DNA of 64,000 nt from Metabacillus idriensis (GTDB taxonomy: Bacteria > Bacillota > Bacilli > Bacillales > Bacillaceae), in NCBI RefSeq assembly GCF_009674765.1, contig NZ_WKKF01000012.1, forward strand, positions 1-64,000, written 5' to 3'. Every line of letters starts with the position of its first letter. Position 1 is the first letter of the stretch. Under the pieces are notes generated by a model, which made no database searches, was not told the DNA's origin, and saw only the letters and a program-made list of their open reading frames with translations. The position numbers were made by a program, and so were the translations under genes. This document shows, piece after piece, positions 1 through 7,696 of this stretch.

Positions 1-76
1 TCTCTTCTTAAAGTTACCCAAAAATAAGACAATTACCAATTTAGAGTGGGAGCCTTGACAGTTTCGTTCATATCAG

Positions 77-448
77 GTGGCTGGACTTATTTTAGTAGAT
101 TCTACTCCGGAGAATTACAAAGAAAGATTTCTTCCAACGATGCCAAAAGAATTTCAGGAAGCTTACTATAATCAATTCGTATACGAAGGTACATATGAAG
201 AATTTAAGAATAGTCTCGATCAGCTTAAGGAAACTAAGAGAAATTTGGACATACCTGCAATCATTATATCCGCAGGAAAAAAAGCACATTATTCCATCCA
301 TTCTCAAGAGCTATGGAATGAGATGCAAAAAGAAATGCTGGATATCTCCATACAAAGTGAGATGATCATTGCCAGCAATAGTACTCATTACATTCAACAT
401 GATGAACCTGAAGTGGTGATAAATTCGATTAAACGATTGATTTGTTAG
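77..448 (+). pseudogene. alpha/beta hydrolase, C-terminal remnant
   Basis: The reading frame encodes only the back half of an alpha/beta hydrolase. It opens with VAGLILVDSTPEN, the strand that follows the nucleophile elbow in this fold. Near its end it carries STHYIQHDEP, where the catalytic His of the family normally sits. The nucleophile Ser region is missing. An in-frame TGA lies at 56-58, while a neighbouring frame just upstream reads GALTV, which looks like the preceding strand, so a frameshift or small deletion is likely. There is no ribosome-binding site before the GTG at 77. The window edge prevents seeing whether an N-terminal part survives upstream. I judge it a broken gene; an alternative is a very short divergent hydrolase. 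Confidence 0.55.
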
Positions 449-476
449 GTACAGGACATTCCTTAGAGGGGGAAAC

Positions 477-929
477 ATGAAAACGGAAGGCTGCTTTACT
501 ATTATTGAAAACTCAGAAGGTGAAATATTATTAATGAAACGAAGAGATTATCCAATATGGGATTTGCCTGGCGGAAGATTGGACCATGGTGAAAGCTTGG
601 AATTGTGTGCGATTAGAGAAACAAAAGAAGAAACGGGTTATCAAATCGCTGTAAAGTTGAAAATTGGAGAATATGAACAGCCTCAGCTGAATGATATACA
701 GCATCTGTTTTCAGGTGAAGTCATAGGCGGAGAACAAATGAATGATGGACCTGAAACTTCAAAAGTATACTGGTTTAGACCTGATAGATTACCTGTGTTA
801 ATGGTGCCTAACAGAAAAAGACAGATAAAAAATTATTTAAGAAATAAAGATGCTTTTAATAATGAGACGCTGAATATACCGCTTATTTTCCGGTTGATAA
901 ACAATTTATATATACAAAAAAATAATTAA
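477..929 (+). CDS. Nudix hydrolase
   Basis: A 150-residue Nudix-fold pyrophosphohydrolase, cytoplasmic and Mg-dependent by family. The Nudix box is complete: it starts at GGRLDHGE (residues ~32-39) and continues to RETKEETG (~48-55), matching GX5EX7REX2EEXG with all metal-binding glutamates. The N-terminal CFTIIENSEGEILLMKRR is the usual first strands. The ATG is preceded by GAGGGGGAAAC. The substrate cannot be told from sequence; candidates are oxidised nucleotides, ADP-ribose or a nucleotide sugar. It stands alone between two gene remnants, so context gives no pathway. The C-terminal ~30 residues are Asn-rich and not conserved in the family as far as I can judge. Confidence 0.85.
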   Translation: MKTEGCFTIIENSEGEILLMKRRDYPIWDLPGGRLDHGESLELCAIRETKEETGYQIAVKLKIGEYEQPQLNDIQHLFSGEVIGGEQMNDGPETSKVYWFRPDRLPVLMVPNRKRQIKNYLRNKDAFNNETLNIPLIFRLINNLYIQKNN

Positions 930-953
930 AGTTTTAGAACAAAGACTTTAGTT

Positions 954-1076
954 ATGAGGCTGCATAATTTTACTCAAGCAGTGAACAAAATTGACTTCGG
1001 TATTGAACTAGCGGGTTCCGATAAGGAATATAAAAAAGCGATTGAAGCTGGTGCGGTGGAAGAGTTTTCGATGTAA
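954..1076 (+). pseudogene. VOC/glyoxalase-like C-terminal fragment
   Basis: A 40-codon frame whose second half reads FGIELAGSDKEYKKAIEAGA. This resembles the segment of vicinal-oxygen-chelate proteins where a helix (EKAYKKALEAGA-type) precedes the last metal-binding strand. The usual DPDGN-type ending is missing and there is no convincing Shine-Dalgarno, so I read it as a leftover of a deleted VOC gene. The match is short, and chance similarity is possible. Confidence 0.35.
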
Positions 1077-1085
1077 CCGCTAATA

Positions 1086-1132
1086 TATGCAGAACAAAAG
1101 CTCCAGTCTAACTGGAGCTTTTGTTCTGCATA
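1086..1132. terminator. bidirectional intrinsic terminator
   Basis: A perfect 21-bp inverted repeat around a 5-base loop: TATGCAGAACAAAAGCTCCAG then TCTAA then its complement. A/T runs flank the GC core (GCTCCAG), as in terminators that work on both strands. It closes the Nudix/VOC-remnant segment. Confidence 0.75.
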
Positions 1133-1325
1133 GAAAGTACCTTAACATCTAAATGACCAATGGACAAAGAAATCCCTGAGAAAGTAACTAAAACTACATT
1201 ATTAAGTTGGATTTGAACGCTTATGATTCGATTGAAGTGTTATTTTTATATTTAACAACAAATATTTATTGATAAGCAATAAAACATCATTTATGATAAA
1301 GGAAAAGATTGGAATGAGGTGTTTT

Positions 1326-1802
1326 ATGAATCGCGGAACCATTTTGTTTTTATATGCGGCTGTTTTTGTAATGGGTATAACCGTTTTATGCTTATGTCTT
1401 TTTTGGCTGCCGGGTCTTGCTGATTATACGGCGGAGTTATTCCCGGAGTTTGCTTATTTGAAATGGCCAGTTCTTGCAGGTGTCTATCTGACAGTCATCC
1501 CCTTTTATTATGCGTTGCTTCAAGCGATAAAGCTGCTGCGTTTTATTGATAATAAACAAGCTTTTACAGACCATGCAGTAACTTCTTTGCAGCAAATTAA
1601 GCTATGTGCGTTGATTATAACAATCATTTATACAGCCGGAATCATTGTGCTGAGCACTCAAAATGCGATGAATGCTGGGTTAGCACTTAAAGGATTCATT
1701 ATTATTTTTGCAGCATTAACAATAGCCTTATTTGCTGCCGTTCTGCACGCACTCTTCAGCAGTGCTCTGAAAATGAAAGCAGAAATTGACTTGACCGTCT
1801 GA
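1326..1802 (+). CDS. DUF2975 membrane protein (YoaS-like)
   Basis: A 158-residue integral membrane protein with four predicted helices: residues ~5-28 (ILFLYAAVFVMGITVLCLCL), ~45-68, ~95-115 and ~125-148. The family is DUF2975, whose members sit beside a small Cro/C1-type regulator, as here and in B. subtilis yoaS-yozG. I chose ATG 1326 because AGGTG lies five bases upstream; an upstream TTG at 1269 has no ribosome-binding site. The next gene starts ten bases after its stop, so the two are an operon. The function is unknown. A role as membrane partner of the small regulator is inferred only from the conserved pairing. Confidence 0.75.
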   Translation: MNRGTILFLYAAVFVMGITVLCLCLFWLPGLADYTAELFPEFAYLKWPVLAGVYLTVIPFYYALLQAIKLLRFIDNKQAFTDHAVTSLQQIKLCALIITIIYTAGIIVLSTQNAMNAGLALKGFIIIFAALTIALFAAVLHALFSSALKMKAEIDLTV

Positions 1803-1811
1803 GGTGATGAT

Positions 1812-2039
1812 GTGGCAATAATTATTAATATTGATGTGATGCTTGCAAAAAGAAAGATGAGTGTAACCGAACTTTCCGAAAGAGTGGGGATTACAATGGC
1901 AAACTTATCAAACTTAAAAAATGGAAAAGCAAAAGCCGTCCGTTTTTCAACATTAGAGGCAGTCTGCATGGCTTTGAACTGTCAGCCTGGTGATATTCTG
2001 GAATACAGCAAGGGAGCCGGTACAAATGGGATTTTATGA
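1812..2039 (+). CDS. small Cro/C1-type HTH regulator (YozG-like)
   Basis: A 75-residue single-domain DNA-binding protein of the XRE family. The helix-turn-helix covers roughly residues 15-45 (MSVTELSERVGITMANLSNL), followed by the FSTLEAVCMALNCQPGDILEY ending typical of the YozG group. It starts at GTG, with GAGGTG five bases upstream. It overlaps the next gene by 14 bases, implying translational coupling. By family it represses or activates a local promoter, probably its own operon with the DUF2975 gene. No operator was identified with confidence. Confidence 0.8.
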   Translation: MAIIINIDVMLAKRKMSVTELSERVGITMANLSNLKNGKAKAVRFSTLEAVCMALNCQPGDILEYSKGAGTNGIL

Positions 2040-2331
2040 TCCGCCTTTTGTGGCGATATTTCTATTATTGCTTGGCCTTATTTACATACCGGTCGCAATA
2101 TATACTATTTCCAGATTCAAATTGAACGTAATTGGATATCTTCTGGCCGCTGCATCATTTGCCAGCTATTTATTGGTAGGAGCATATATGGCGGGGAGCG
2201 GTTATTATGCAGATGAGCACGCCACAAGATTATTCGGCCAGTTTGGTTTCTTAGAACTGATTCTTTTGTCGTACGCTTATATTTTTATAGGTTTATCGGT
2301 TGTTCTCGGGAAAAAAGGTGAATTACAGTGA
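2026..2331 (+). CDS. small three-helix membrane protein
   Basis: A 101-residue hydrophobic protein with three likely helices: FVAIFLLLLGLIYIPVAIY (~8-26), VIGYLLAAASFASYLLVGAY (~35-54) and FLELILLSYAYIFIGLSVVL (~76-95). The ATG lies inside the end of the HTH gene with GGGAG about nine bases upstream, so it is probably the third gene of the yoaS/yozG-like operon. I do not recognise a family. The stretch between helices 2 and 3 (GSGYYADEHATRLF) is the only polar loop. Confidence 0.6.
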   Translation: MGFYDPPFVAIFLLLLGLIYIPVAIYTISRFKLNVIGYLLAAASFASYLLVGAYMAGSGYYADEHATRLFGQFGFLELILLSYAYIFIGLSVVLGKKGELQ

Positions 2332-2385
2332 TGGAAAAGTATTCGGTATATCCTGTGGGCTTAAATCGAAATTATGGAGGTTTAA

Positions 2386-2625
2386 GTGAACCTTATTACC
2401 GTTTTCATTTTCTTTACTTATCTAATCATTACTGTTTTGTGGATGGCGAATTCAAGTCTATTATTTTCTGAAGGTGGAATAGCTGTTTGGATTCTTGCGT
2501 TACTTTTAGGGGGATTTGTTTATCGAAAGAAAAGAAACAGAATCATTTTAGTTTCTGCTTGTTTCATGACTTTTTTACTTAGTTTAACTATTTTGATTGA
2601 ACTCATTACAAGTTCAATGCCATAA
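2386..2625 (+). CDS. small hydrophobic protein, unknown
   Basis: A 79-residue protein consisting mostly of three hydrophobic segments around a short basic loop (YRKKRNR). It starts at GTG with ATGGAGG seven bases upstream, a good ribosome-binding site. It follows the preceding small membrane gene by 54 bases and may be the last gene of that operon. No family recognised; it ends shortly before a convergent gene. Confidence 0.5.
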   Translation: MNLITVFIFFTYLIITVLWMANSSLLFSEGGIAVWILALLLGGFVYRKKRNRIILVSACFMTFLLSLTILIELITSSMP

Positions 2626-2670
2626 ACTGCAAGATGAAATGTAAAAAAATAAAGGGTTCAATCTTTAATT

Positions 2671-3387
2671 CTACCGAAAATCACTGAGATTTTGTGCTTT
2701 CATTACCTTTACAGCCATATCCCCGATTTGCCTGCCTAATCTCAGCCCTTCATCATTATCTGCCTTAAAATGTGCACCTGCATACAAACGTGATAAAGCG
2801 CATTCTTCCATGATGTTTTTTATTCCTGATGCTTCTCTCGGAAAGAAATAACTTAATACCGATTCTGCACATCCTGCAACAGCGGCGTGTGCAGATGGAT
2901 AGGCTGGAAAGCGCGGGGTAGCGAGCACAGCAGACAGGTTTCTGCCATATTGATTTGGACGTGCCACATCCCAAGCATATTTAAAATACCAGGACATCAC
3001 AAAGGCATCATTTACAGCAGCGTGAAAATAAGCGAGGACTCTGGCAATATGCGGTGATCCCAGTCCGTATTTTTTGGCTAAACTGAAAATCATAGGAGTC
3101 ATATTCTGGGTTGCTTCGACCGTTCCCCAGTAATTTGCGATGCGTATTTGCTGAGACGTCAGGAAAGATAATGTTTGTTCAACAATAAAAAGTTCTTTTC
3201 CCCAATCAACCTCTATAGGATTTCTAATTTGCCAGGTAATACGCTGCTGAAAGGGATCGAGGAATTCATTGCTGCTTTGCCTAATGATAAAAAACATAGG
3301 GAAATACGCTGGTGCTGAATAAGGTTTAGGAGGGGTTTGCTCTCCCTGGTAAGGATGTTCTGACCATCTTCTGTAAGTTGTTCTCAT
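2671..3387 (-). CDS. PAP2-superfamily / vanadium haloperoxidase-like phosphatase
   Basis: A 238-residue protein with the three phosphate/vanadate-binding motifs of the PAP2/haloperoxidase superfamily in order: KYAWDVARP (KX6RP), YPSAHA (PSGH, here PSAH) and SRLYAGAHFKAD (SRX5HX3D). The helix-rich N-terminal half (LAYFHAAVNDAFVMSWYFKY) matches the vanadium-haloperoxidase-like branch, not the membrane PAP2 phosphatases, and there is no clear transmembrane segment. In non-oxidative relatives these residues form an acid phosphatase site. The ATG has GGGGGGAG upstream. The gene is followed downstream by an unrelated convergent gene. True activity (phosphatase or haloperoxidase) is not decidable here. 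Confidence 0.75.
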   Translation of the reverse strand: MRTTYRRWSEHPYQGEQTPPKPYSAPAYFPMFFIIRQSSNEFLDPFQQRITWQIRNPIEVDWGKELFIVEQTLSFLTSQQIRIANYWGTVEATQNMTPMIFSLAKKYGLGSPHIARVLAYFHAAVNDAFVMSWYFKYAWDVARPNQYGRNLSAVLATPRFPAYPSAHAAVAGCAESVLSYFFPREASGIKNIMEECALSRLYAGAHFKADNDEGLRLGRQIGDMAVKVMKAQNLSDFR

Positions 3388-3445
3388 TTATCTCCCCCCT
3401 TGTTTTTAGGAGTAATCATCCTCGCTGCACAAAATCCATCTATCA

Positions 3446-4366
3446 CTAAGAAACGCTTGGTTCAAGCACAGTCAGTGTATTATCTGTGGAATTAAGATTA
3501 ACATTAGCACCTATTGGAATAGCAGCTTTATAGAACCCATGCCCTGTAGCAAGGTTGATGATCAGCGGTTTTCCTATTGGGACTAACAGGGAATTAATTA
3601 AATCTTCATAATCAGTATCATAAGATACCAGACAATTCGTACATTCTCCCATAATAATGCCAAGACAATCCTGAAACTTACCCGACATCATTAATTGAGT
3701 AAGATAGCGGAAAATCATAGTAGTAGGTGCATGGGTGTCTTCTAAAAAAAGGATTTTGCCTTGTGTATTAATTTCAAAGGGAGTACCAAGGGTATTGACT
3801 AAAGAAGTCATATTTCCACCCACAATTGGACCCGTAACATTTCCCGGCACTAAACTCTTCAGTAGAATGTCTGGCGGGTTCTGTATCATTCTTGGAGAAT
3901 TCAATGTGGAAGTTGCTTCAAAGAATTGATTGAAATTATAAACGGGTGTTTCTATTCTGAAATCGATCAGCATAAGGCTATGGAACGTTATTAAATCACT
4001 AGATAGATATAAACTATTTAATAATACGGTTATGTCACTGTATCCAGATATAATTTTAGGGTTCTCTTTTATAACATTAAAATCCAGGAAAGGAAGAATG
4101 GTCTGAACCCCAGTCCCTCCTCGTGTGGATAGGATCATTTTGACGCTCGGATCTTTGAACATATCCATGACATCTGCGGCTCTTTGCTCAGCAGGTGCAG
4201 CTGTGATGCCCTCATAAGAATAAACGTGTTTACCGAAAACGACATTATAGCCCAAATCTTTCAAATATTGGACTCTGTCATTAATAAGTTTTGTATCAAG
4301 AGGGCTGCCAGGCGTCACCAGCCCAATCGTATCCCCTCTTTGCAGCAACGGAGGTCTTATTGCCAT
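3446..4366 (-). CDS. S66 family LD-carboxypeptidase-like protein
   Basis: A 306-residue member of peptidase family S66 (LdcA/MccF type), cytoplasmic enzymes that trim the C-terminal D-Ala of murein tetrapeptides or inactivate microcin-type compounds. The expected landmarks are present: GDTIGLVTPGSP at the N-terminus, STRGGTG (normally RGGYG), the nucleophile Ser in SGYSDIT, the Glu in LFLEDT and the His in ATGHGF. I chose ATG 4366 because GGGGGAGG lies directly upstream; a nine-codon extension lacks such a site. The Tyr-to-Thr change in RGGYG may alter substrate choice, so a simple muropeptide role should not be assumed. Confidence 0.8.
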   Translation of the reverse strand: MAIRPPLLQRGDTIGLVTPGSPLDTKLINDRVQYLKDLGYNVVFGKHVYSYEGITAAPAEQRAADVMDMFKDPSVKMILSTRGGTGVQTILPFLDFNVIKENPKIISGYSDITVLLNSLYLSSDLITFHSLMLIDFRIETPVYNFNQFFEATSTLNSPRMIQNPPDILLKSLVPGNVTGPIVGGNMTSLVNTLGTPFEINTQGKILFLEDTHAPTTMIFRYLTQLMMSGKFQDCLGIIMGECTNCLVSYDTDYEDLINSLLVPIGKPLIINLATGHGFYKAAIPIGANVNLNSTDNTLTVLEPSVS

Positions 4367-4470
4367 ATTTTCCTCCCCCTGATTTCGCTTCAATTATAAT
4401 TTACGATAATAAAAGGTATTAAAAGGTGCTTTAATATATGTCATATTCATGAAAACTACTGATTGAGCAA

Positions 4471-4701
4471 TTGAGTTTCCAATCTTTTATTAACCTGGAT
4501 TCTTATACAAGAGCAGGGTGTGCTGGAAGTATTAAAATCCTATTCTCAGTCATTACTTTAGGGATCGGCATAATCCCTTTAGCAGGTTTATTGTTATTGG
4601 CTGCAGGAGTATCTGAACTGAAAGCGAAAAAGAAGGAGACTGGCTTTATAGCGATTTTAGCGTCCCTATTTGTGCTCTATGTTTTTATAAAAATTTACTA
4701 A
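4471..4701 (+). CDS. small two-helix membrane protein
   Basis: Up to 76 residues with two hydrophobic segments (IKILFSVITLGIGIIPLAGL and FIAILASLFVLYVFI) separated by a Lys-rich loop (ELKAKKKE). The upstream TTG lacks a clear ribosome-binding site, so the true start is uncertain. The gene ends 24 bases before the next gene, which has its own AGGAGGAG. Family not recognised. Confidence 0.4.
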   Translation: MSFQSFINLDSYTRAGCAGSIKILFSVITLGIGIIPLAGLLLLAAGVSELKAKKKETGFIAILASLFVLYVFIKIY

Positions 4702-4725
4702 CTGATTATCAGGAGGAGAATTCAA

Positions 4726-5550
4726 ATGAAAAAGGTTCTGATACTTGGGGCAAGCGGATTGGTCGGAAAAGCGTTAATAGAAGAATTCGAGGATCGGTTT
4801 GAGGTATACGGGACGTATTGTTCCACAAAGACCAAACTTCCTGATACCAGACAGTTTCAATTAGAAATAAAAGATTTCGATAAAAGTATGACTCTAATTC
4901 AAATGATTAAACCGGATGTTATCATTTCTTGTTTAAGGGGTGATTTCGAACATCAATATGAAATACATAAACAAATAGCTTCTGAAATAAAAAGCATTAA
5001 TTGTTCCCTCTATTATTTTTCCACAGCAAATGTATTTGATGGAGATTATTTGAAGCATCATGTTGAAACAGATTTGCCTGTCTCACAATCAGATTATGGG
5101 AACTTTAAAATAAACTGCGAAAACATGCTGACTGAGAAATTAGGAGATCATGCAAGTTTGATTAGAATTCCAGCAATCTGGGGCAAAGAGTCTCCCAGAT
5201 TAAAGATGATTAAGGAAAGTATAAAAAATAATGAACTCATTGATGTGTACAGTAACCTCGAATGCAATTATCTTTTGGACAGGCACCTAGCCATACAAAT
5301 GAGATTTATTATTGAAAAAGGATTGCAAGGCATCTTTCATTTAGGATCAACTGACATGAAGTCACATGGTGAATTTATTCAAGAAATAGTGAAAAAGCTA
5401 ACCAGCAAAAAACACACTATAAAAAATAACACCTTATTTGAGAAAGAAAATACGTATTATTTTGGACTTCATTCGATCAGAACAGACATCCCTCATGAAC
5501 TAAGATCTACCTGTGCAGAAATTATTCAGGAATTAGTAAATGTGAAATGA
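4726..5550 (+). CDS. RmlD-like NAD(P)-dependent sugar epimerase/reductase
   Basis: A 274-residue extended short-chain dehydrogenase of the dTDP-4-dehydrorhamnose reductase (RmlD) type. It has a Rossmann motif LGASGLVG at residues ~7-14, a strand ending FSTANVFDG (usual STDYVFDG) near 105-113, and the catalytic YGNFK (YXXXK) at ~123-127. The AGGAGGAG six bases upstream fixes the ATG. Usual family substrates are nucleotide-activated deoxysugars. There are no other sugar-nucleotide genes nearby, so a role in cell-surface glycan synthesis is only a guess. Confidence 0.75.
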   Translation: MKKVLILGASGLVGKALIEEFEDRFEVYGTYCSTKTKLPDTRQFQLEIKDFDKSMTLIQMIKPDVIISCLRGDFEHQYEIHKQIASEIKSINCSLYYFSTANVFDGDYLKHHVETDLPVSQSDYGNFKINCENMLTEKLGDHASLIRIPAIWGKESPRLKMIKESIKNNELIDVYSNLECNYLLDRHLAIQMRFIIEKGLQGIFHLGSTDMKSHGEFIQEIVKKLTSKKHTIKNNTLFEKENTYYFGLHSIRTDIPHELRSTCAEIIQELVNVK

Positions 5551-5583
5551 GCGTTCCCGTAAGAAATATGGGGCGCTTTTTCT
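5550..5583 (+). terminator. intrinsic terminator after epimerase gene
   Basis: The stem AGCGTTCC pairs with GGGGCGCT (two G-U pairs) and is followed by a run of five T. It begins right at the stop codon of the upstream gene. Confidence 0.55.
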
Positions 5584-5645
5584 AATGATCAGAAGGAAAT
5601 CTCCAAACACGAAGCGAATAAATCTTGAACGAGGTGATTGAACAG

Positions 5646-6206
5646 TTGAACTTGAAAACTCCAAATAAAATACGGATAATCGGCTCCGTCGGCAGCGGAA
5701 AAACAACGCTCGCAAGAGAATTATCCTCTATATTGAATATTCCTTATTATGAATTAGATAACGTTGTCTGGATGAGGGATCAATCAGGTGATATCAAAAG
5801 AACAGATGCAGAAAGAGATTCCTATTTAAAATCGATTATCTTCTCTCGGACTTGGATTATTGAAGGGGTTCATAACGAAACATGGGTTTCTGCTAGCTTT
5901 CACCAAGCAGATTTGATCATTTTCTTAGATCCGCGTTATTCTGTGAGAACTTACCGGATTATGAAAAGGTTTTTCCTGCAAAAACTTCGAGTAGAAAAGT
6001 CAAACTATAAGCCAACGGTGAAAATATTTTTAAACATGTTTAAATGGAACCGTTACTTTGAAGAAAAGGGAAAACCCAATTTCCTTCATTTTTACGGAAA
6101 ATATAGAAACAAACTATTAGTCATATCTACTAATCGTGAAGCAGCATATTGCTTGGACAGATTCAGAAGGAATACACAGGATTTATGCCGATTGTCACCA
6201 AAATAA
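5646..6206 (+). CDS. P-loop nucleoside/adenylate kinase-like ATPase with altered C-terminus
   Basis: A 186-residue P-loop protein of the kind annotated as adenylate-kinase-like or DNA topology modulation (FlaR-like) proteins. Walker A is GSVGSGKTT near residues 14-22. The later LIIFLDPRYSVRTYRIMKRF contains the Walker B-like strand and an Arg-rich lid helix. I prefer the TTG at 5646 because GAGGTG sits nine bases ahead. After ISTNREAAYCLD the last ~15 residues (FRRNTQDLCRLSPK) are read from DNA that in another frame encodes the end of a GNAT acetyltransferase. The natural C-terminus therefore seems lost in a deletion or fusion event. The core domain is intact and may still fold. Confidence 0.65.
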   Translation: MNLKTPNKIRIIGSVGSGKTTLARELSSILNIPYYELDNVVWMRDQSGDIKRTDAERDSYLKSIIFSRTWIIEGVHNETWVSASFHQADLIIFLDPRYSVRTYRIMKRFFLQKLRVEKSNYKPTVKIFLNMFKWNRYFEEKGKPNFLHFYGKYRNKLLVISTNREAAYCLDRFRRNTQDLCRLSPK

Positions 6207-6342
6207 TGTTGGTTCGTCTAAAGTTATGCAAAAGACAGGAATGACAAAAGAGGGAAGAATCCCGGGGGATCTGAAGGTGCAGGACGGCAGCTGGAGGAAT
6301 TCTTTTTTATATAGTATTTTGAAAGATGAATGGAAAGCCTGA
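6163..6342 (+). pseudogene. GNAT acetyltransferase, C-terminal remnant
   Basis: In the frame starting with Ser at 6163 the sequence reads SEGIHRIYADCHQNNVGSSK, then VMQKTGMTKEGRIPG and SWRNSFLYSILKDEW. This is the typical last third of a RimJ/RimL-type N-acetyltransferase (GLHRI..C...N..S..VMEKLGM..EG). Nothing resembling the acetyl-CoA loop precedes it; the upstream DNA belongs to the kinase-like gene in another frame. It is therefore the tail of a deleted gene joined to the kinase gene. Confidence 0.7.
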
Positions 6343-6365
6343 AACAGACTCTCCATTAGATTTGC

Positions 6366-6491
6366 GGAGTTATGAAATTAATTCACGGGGTTTTAAATTT
6401 AATTGGCGGGGTTATGAAATTAATTCACGGGGTTTCCAATTTAATTGGAGGGGTTATGATATTAATTCGCGGGTTTCCAATTTTAATTGGC
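6366..6491. repeat. array of six alternating 21-bp repeats
   Basis: Three tandem 42-bp units, each made of two related 21-mers. Type A begins GGGGTTATGAAATTAATTC and type B begins GGGGTTTCCAATTTAATTGG; all six start with a G-run and share TTAATT near their middle or end. Copies differ at only one to four positions. Both DNA strands are open through part of it, but the encoded peptides merely mirror the repeat, so I do not call a gene. It lies between the GNAT remnant and the end of the small ORF downstream of the HxlR gene. Confidence 0.8.
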
Positions 6492-6547
6492 GCGCTTTCC
6501 GAAAATGCATTATTCCCCGCCGCTCGAATAACGGTTATCTCCCGTGG

Positions 6548-6670
6548 TCACATTCTTGTCTTCTCCTGGACGGTGACTGACAGCTTTTTGTTGAACGTAT
6601 TCTTCCTTCTAACATCAACTGCAAATGCTAAACTTAATGCTCCAACCAATAAACCAATCAGCCAGGCCAT
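6548..6670 (-). CDS. 40-residue single-helix protein
   Basis: A short frame starting at ATG 6670 with a strong GGGAGGAATAAG just upstream, placed three bases after the HxlR stop and so probably translated from the same mRNA. The peptide begins MAWLIGLLVGALSLAFAVDV, one membrane helix, followed by a basic RRKN and a polar tail. Small N-anchored proteins of this shape are common in Bacillus. The function is unknown. The ribosome-binding site, helix and operon position are the support; there is no homology evidence. Confidence 0.5.
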   Translation of the reverse strand: MAWLIGLLVGALSLAFAVDVRRKNTFNKKLSVTVQEKTRM

Positions 6671-6672
6671 TC

Positions 6673-7038
6673 TTATTCCTCCCCGGATATTTCAGATTCG
6701 TCCCAATGCGCTGTTCCCCACAAATGCATTTGCTCAAGGACTGGCATTAGTGTTTTTCCTTTTTTGCTCATAGAATATTCCACTTTGGGAGGCATCGTGT
6801 TATATTGCTTCCGCTCGATAAAACCATCATCTTCAAGCTCTTTTAATTGCCTGCTCATCACTTTGTGAGAGACACCGGTCAATAATCTGCGGAGCTCATT
6901 GTAACGCAGCGTGCCATCTTTTCCTAAATGCCACAGGATAACAGTTTTCCATTTTCCTCCGATCTTGCTTAATGTATATTCAATGGAGCACTTGAGCTTT
7001 CCTTCCTTATTTACAGGTATTGTCACCGAAACCTTCAT
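6673..7038 (-). CDS. HxlR-family winged-helix regulator
   Basis: A 121-residue HxlR/DUF24 regulator: CSIEYTLSKIGGKWKTVILWHL at ~17-38 carries the conserved Cys of this redox/electrophile-sensing group, followed by LRYNELRRLLTGVSHKVMSRQLKELEDDGF, the recognition helix and wing. It is transcribed divergently from the VOC gene that starts at 7158, with a ~120-base shared upstream region. By analogy with YodB, HypR and HxlR proteins it likely controls that gene in response to reactive carbonyls or quinones. This is inference from position. C17 is the residue to watch. Confidence 0.85.
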   Translation of the reverse strand: MKVSVTIPVNKEGKLKCSIEYTLSKIGGKWKTVILWHLGKDGTLRYNELRRLLTGVSHKVMSRQLKELEDDGFIERKQYNTMPPKVEYSMSKKGKTLMPVLEQMHLWGTAHWDESEISGEE

Positions 7039-7157
7039 TCCTTTCTTACCTCTATGATAGTAACTGACCTAAAAGTGCATACTTACATCATAGAAAATCA
7101 TTCGTTACAATAAATGAGCTGGTGATTAAATACTACAGCCGAGGAGGAGTTTTATCA

Positions 7158-7652
7158 ATGTTAACCTATCCTAGATCATTTTCTCATATAGGCCTTTCCG
7201 TTCCAGACCTGGACAAGGCAGTTAAATTTTATACAGAGGTGTTTGGCTGGTATGTCTTAATGGAGCCATCAAAAGTTGAAAATGATGATACAGCCATTGG
7301 CCATATGTGCCGCGATGTGTTTGGAGACGAGTGGGACACATTCCGGATTGCCCATCTTTCAACAGGTGACAAAATTGGAATTGAACTATTTGAGTTTCCT
7401 CATAACGAGAAACCAGAGAATAACTTCGAGTACTGGAAAACAGGAATCTTTCATTTCTGTATCCAGGATCCTGATATTGAAGGCATGGTTGAAAAAATCA
7501 AAGAACATGGCGGCAAACAGCGCATGCCGATCAGAGAGTATTATCCTAATGAGAAGCCATTTAAAATGGTTTATGTGGAAGATCCATTCGGAAACATTTT
7601 TGAGATTTATACACACAGCTATGAGCTGACGTATTCTGAAGGTGCATATTAA
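7158..7652 (+). CDS. VOC family protein (glyoxalase/dioxygenase-like)
   Basis: A 164-residue single-copy vicinal-oxygen-chelate protein. SHIGLSVPDLDKAVKFYTEVFGW at the N-terminus and VYVEDPFGNIFEIYTHSYE at the C-terminus frame the usual beta-alpha-beta-beta-beta modules. Candidate metal ligands are the His in SHIGLSV, a His in FHFCIQDP and the Glu of FEIYTH. ATG 7158 follows GAGGAGGAG. It is divergent from an HxlR regulator, suggesting detoxification of a reactive aldehyde or quinone, but the exact substrate is unknown. Confidence 0.8.
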   Translation: MLTYPRSFSHIGLSVPDLDKAVKFYTEVFGWYVLMEPSKVENDDTAIGHMCRDVFGDEWDTFRIAHLSTGDKIGIELFEFPHNEKPENNFEYWKTGIFHFCIQDPDIEGMVEKIKEHGGKQRMPIREYYPNEKPFKMVYVEDPFGNIFEIYTHSYELTYSEGAY

Positions 7653-7666
7653 TAGAAGGATAGTTT

Positions 7667-7694
7667 AGAGGGCCGGTTTCGGTCCTCTTTCTTT
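7667..7694 (+). terminator. intrinsic terminator after VOC gene
   Basis: AGAGGGCCG pairs with CGGTCCTCT (one G-U), four-base loop, followed by TTTCTTTT. Confidence 0.7.
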
Positions 7695-7696
7695 TG

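Noticed and set aside
954-1076. Independent 40-residue functional gene
   Set aside because: Lacks a ribosome-binding site and aligns only with an internal part of a VOC domain, so it is listed as a remnant.
6326-6773. Two overlapping plus-strand frames (84 and 133 codons)
   Set aside because: They mostly translate the 21-bp repeats or the antisense of the HxlR gene and lack ribosome-binding sites.
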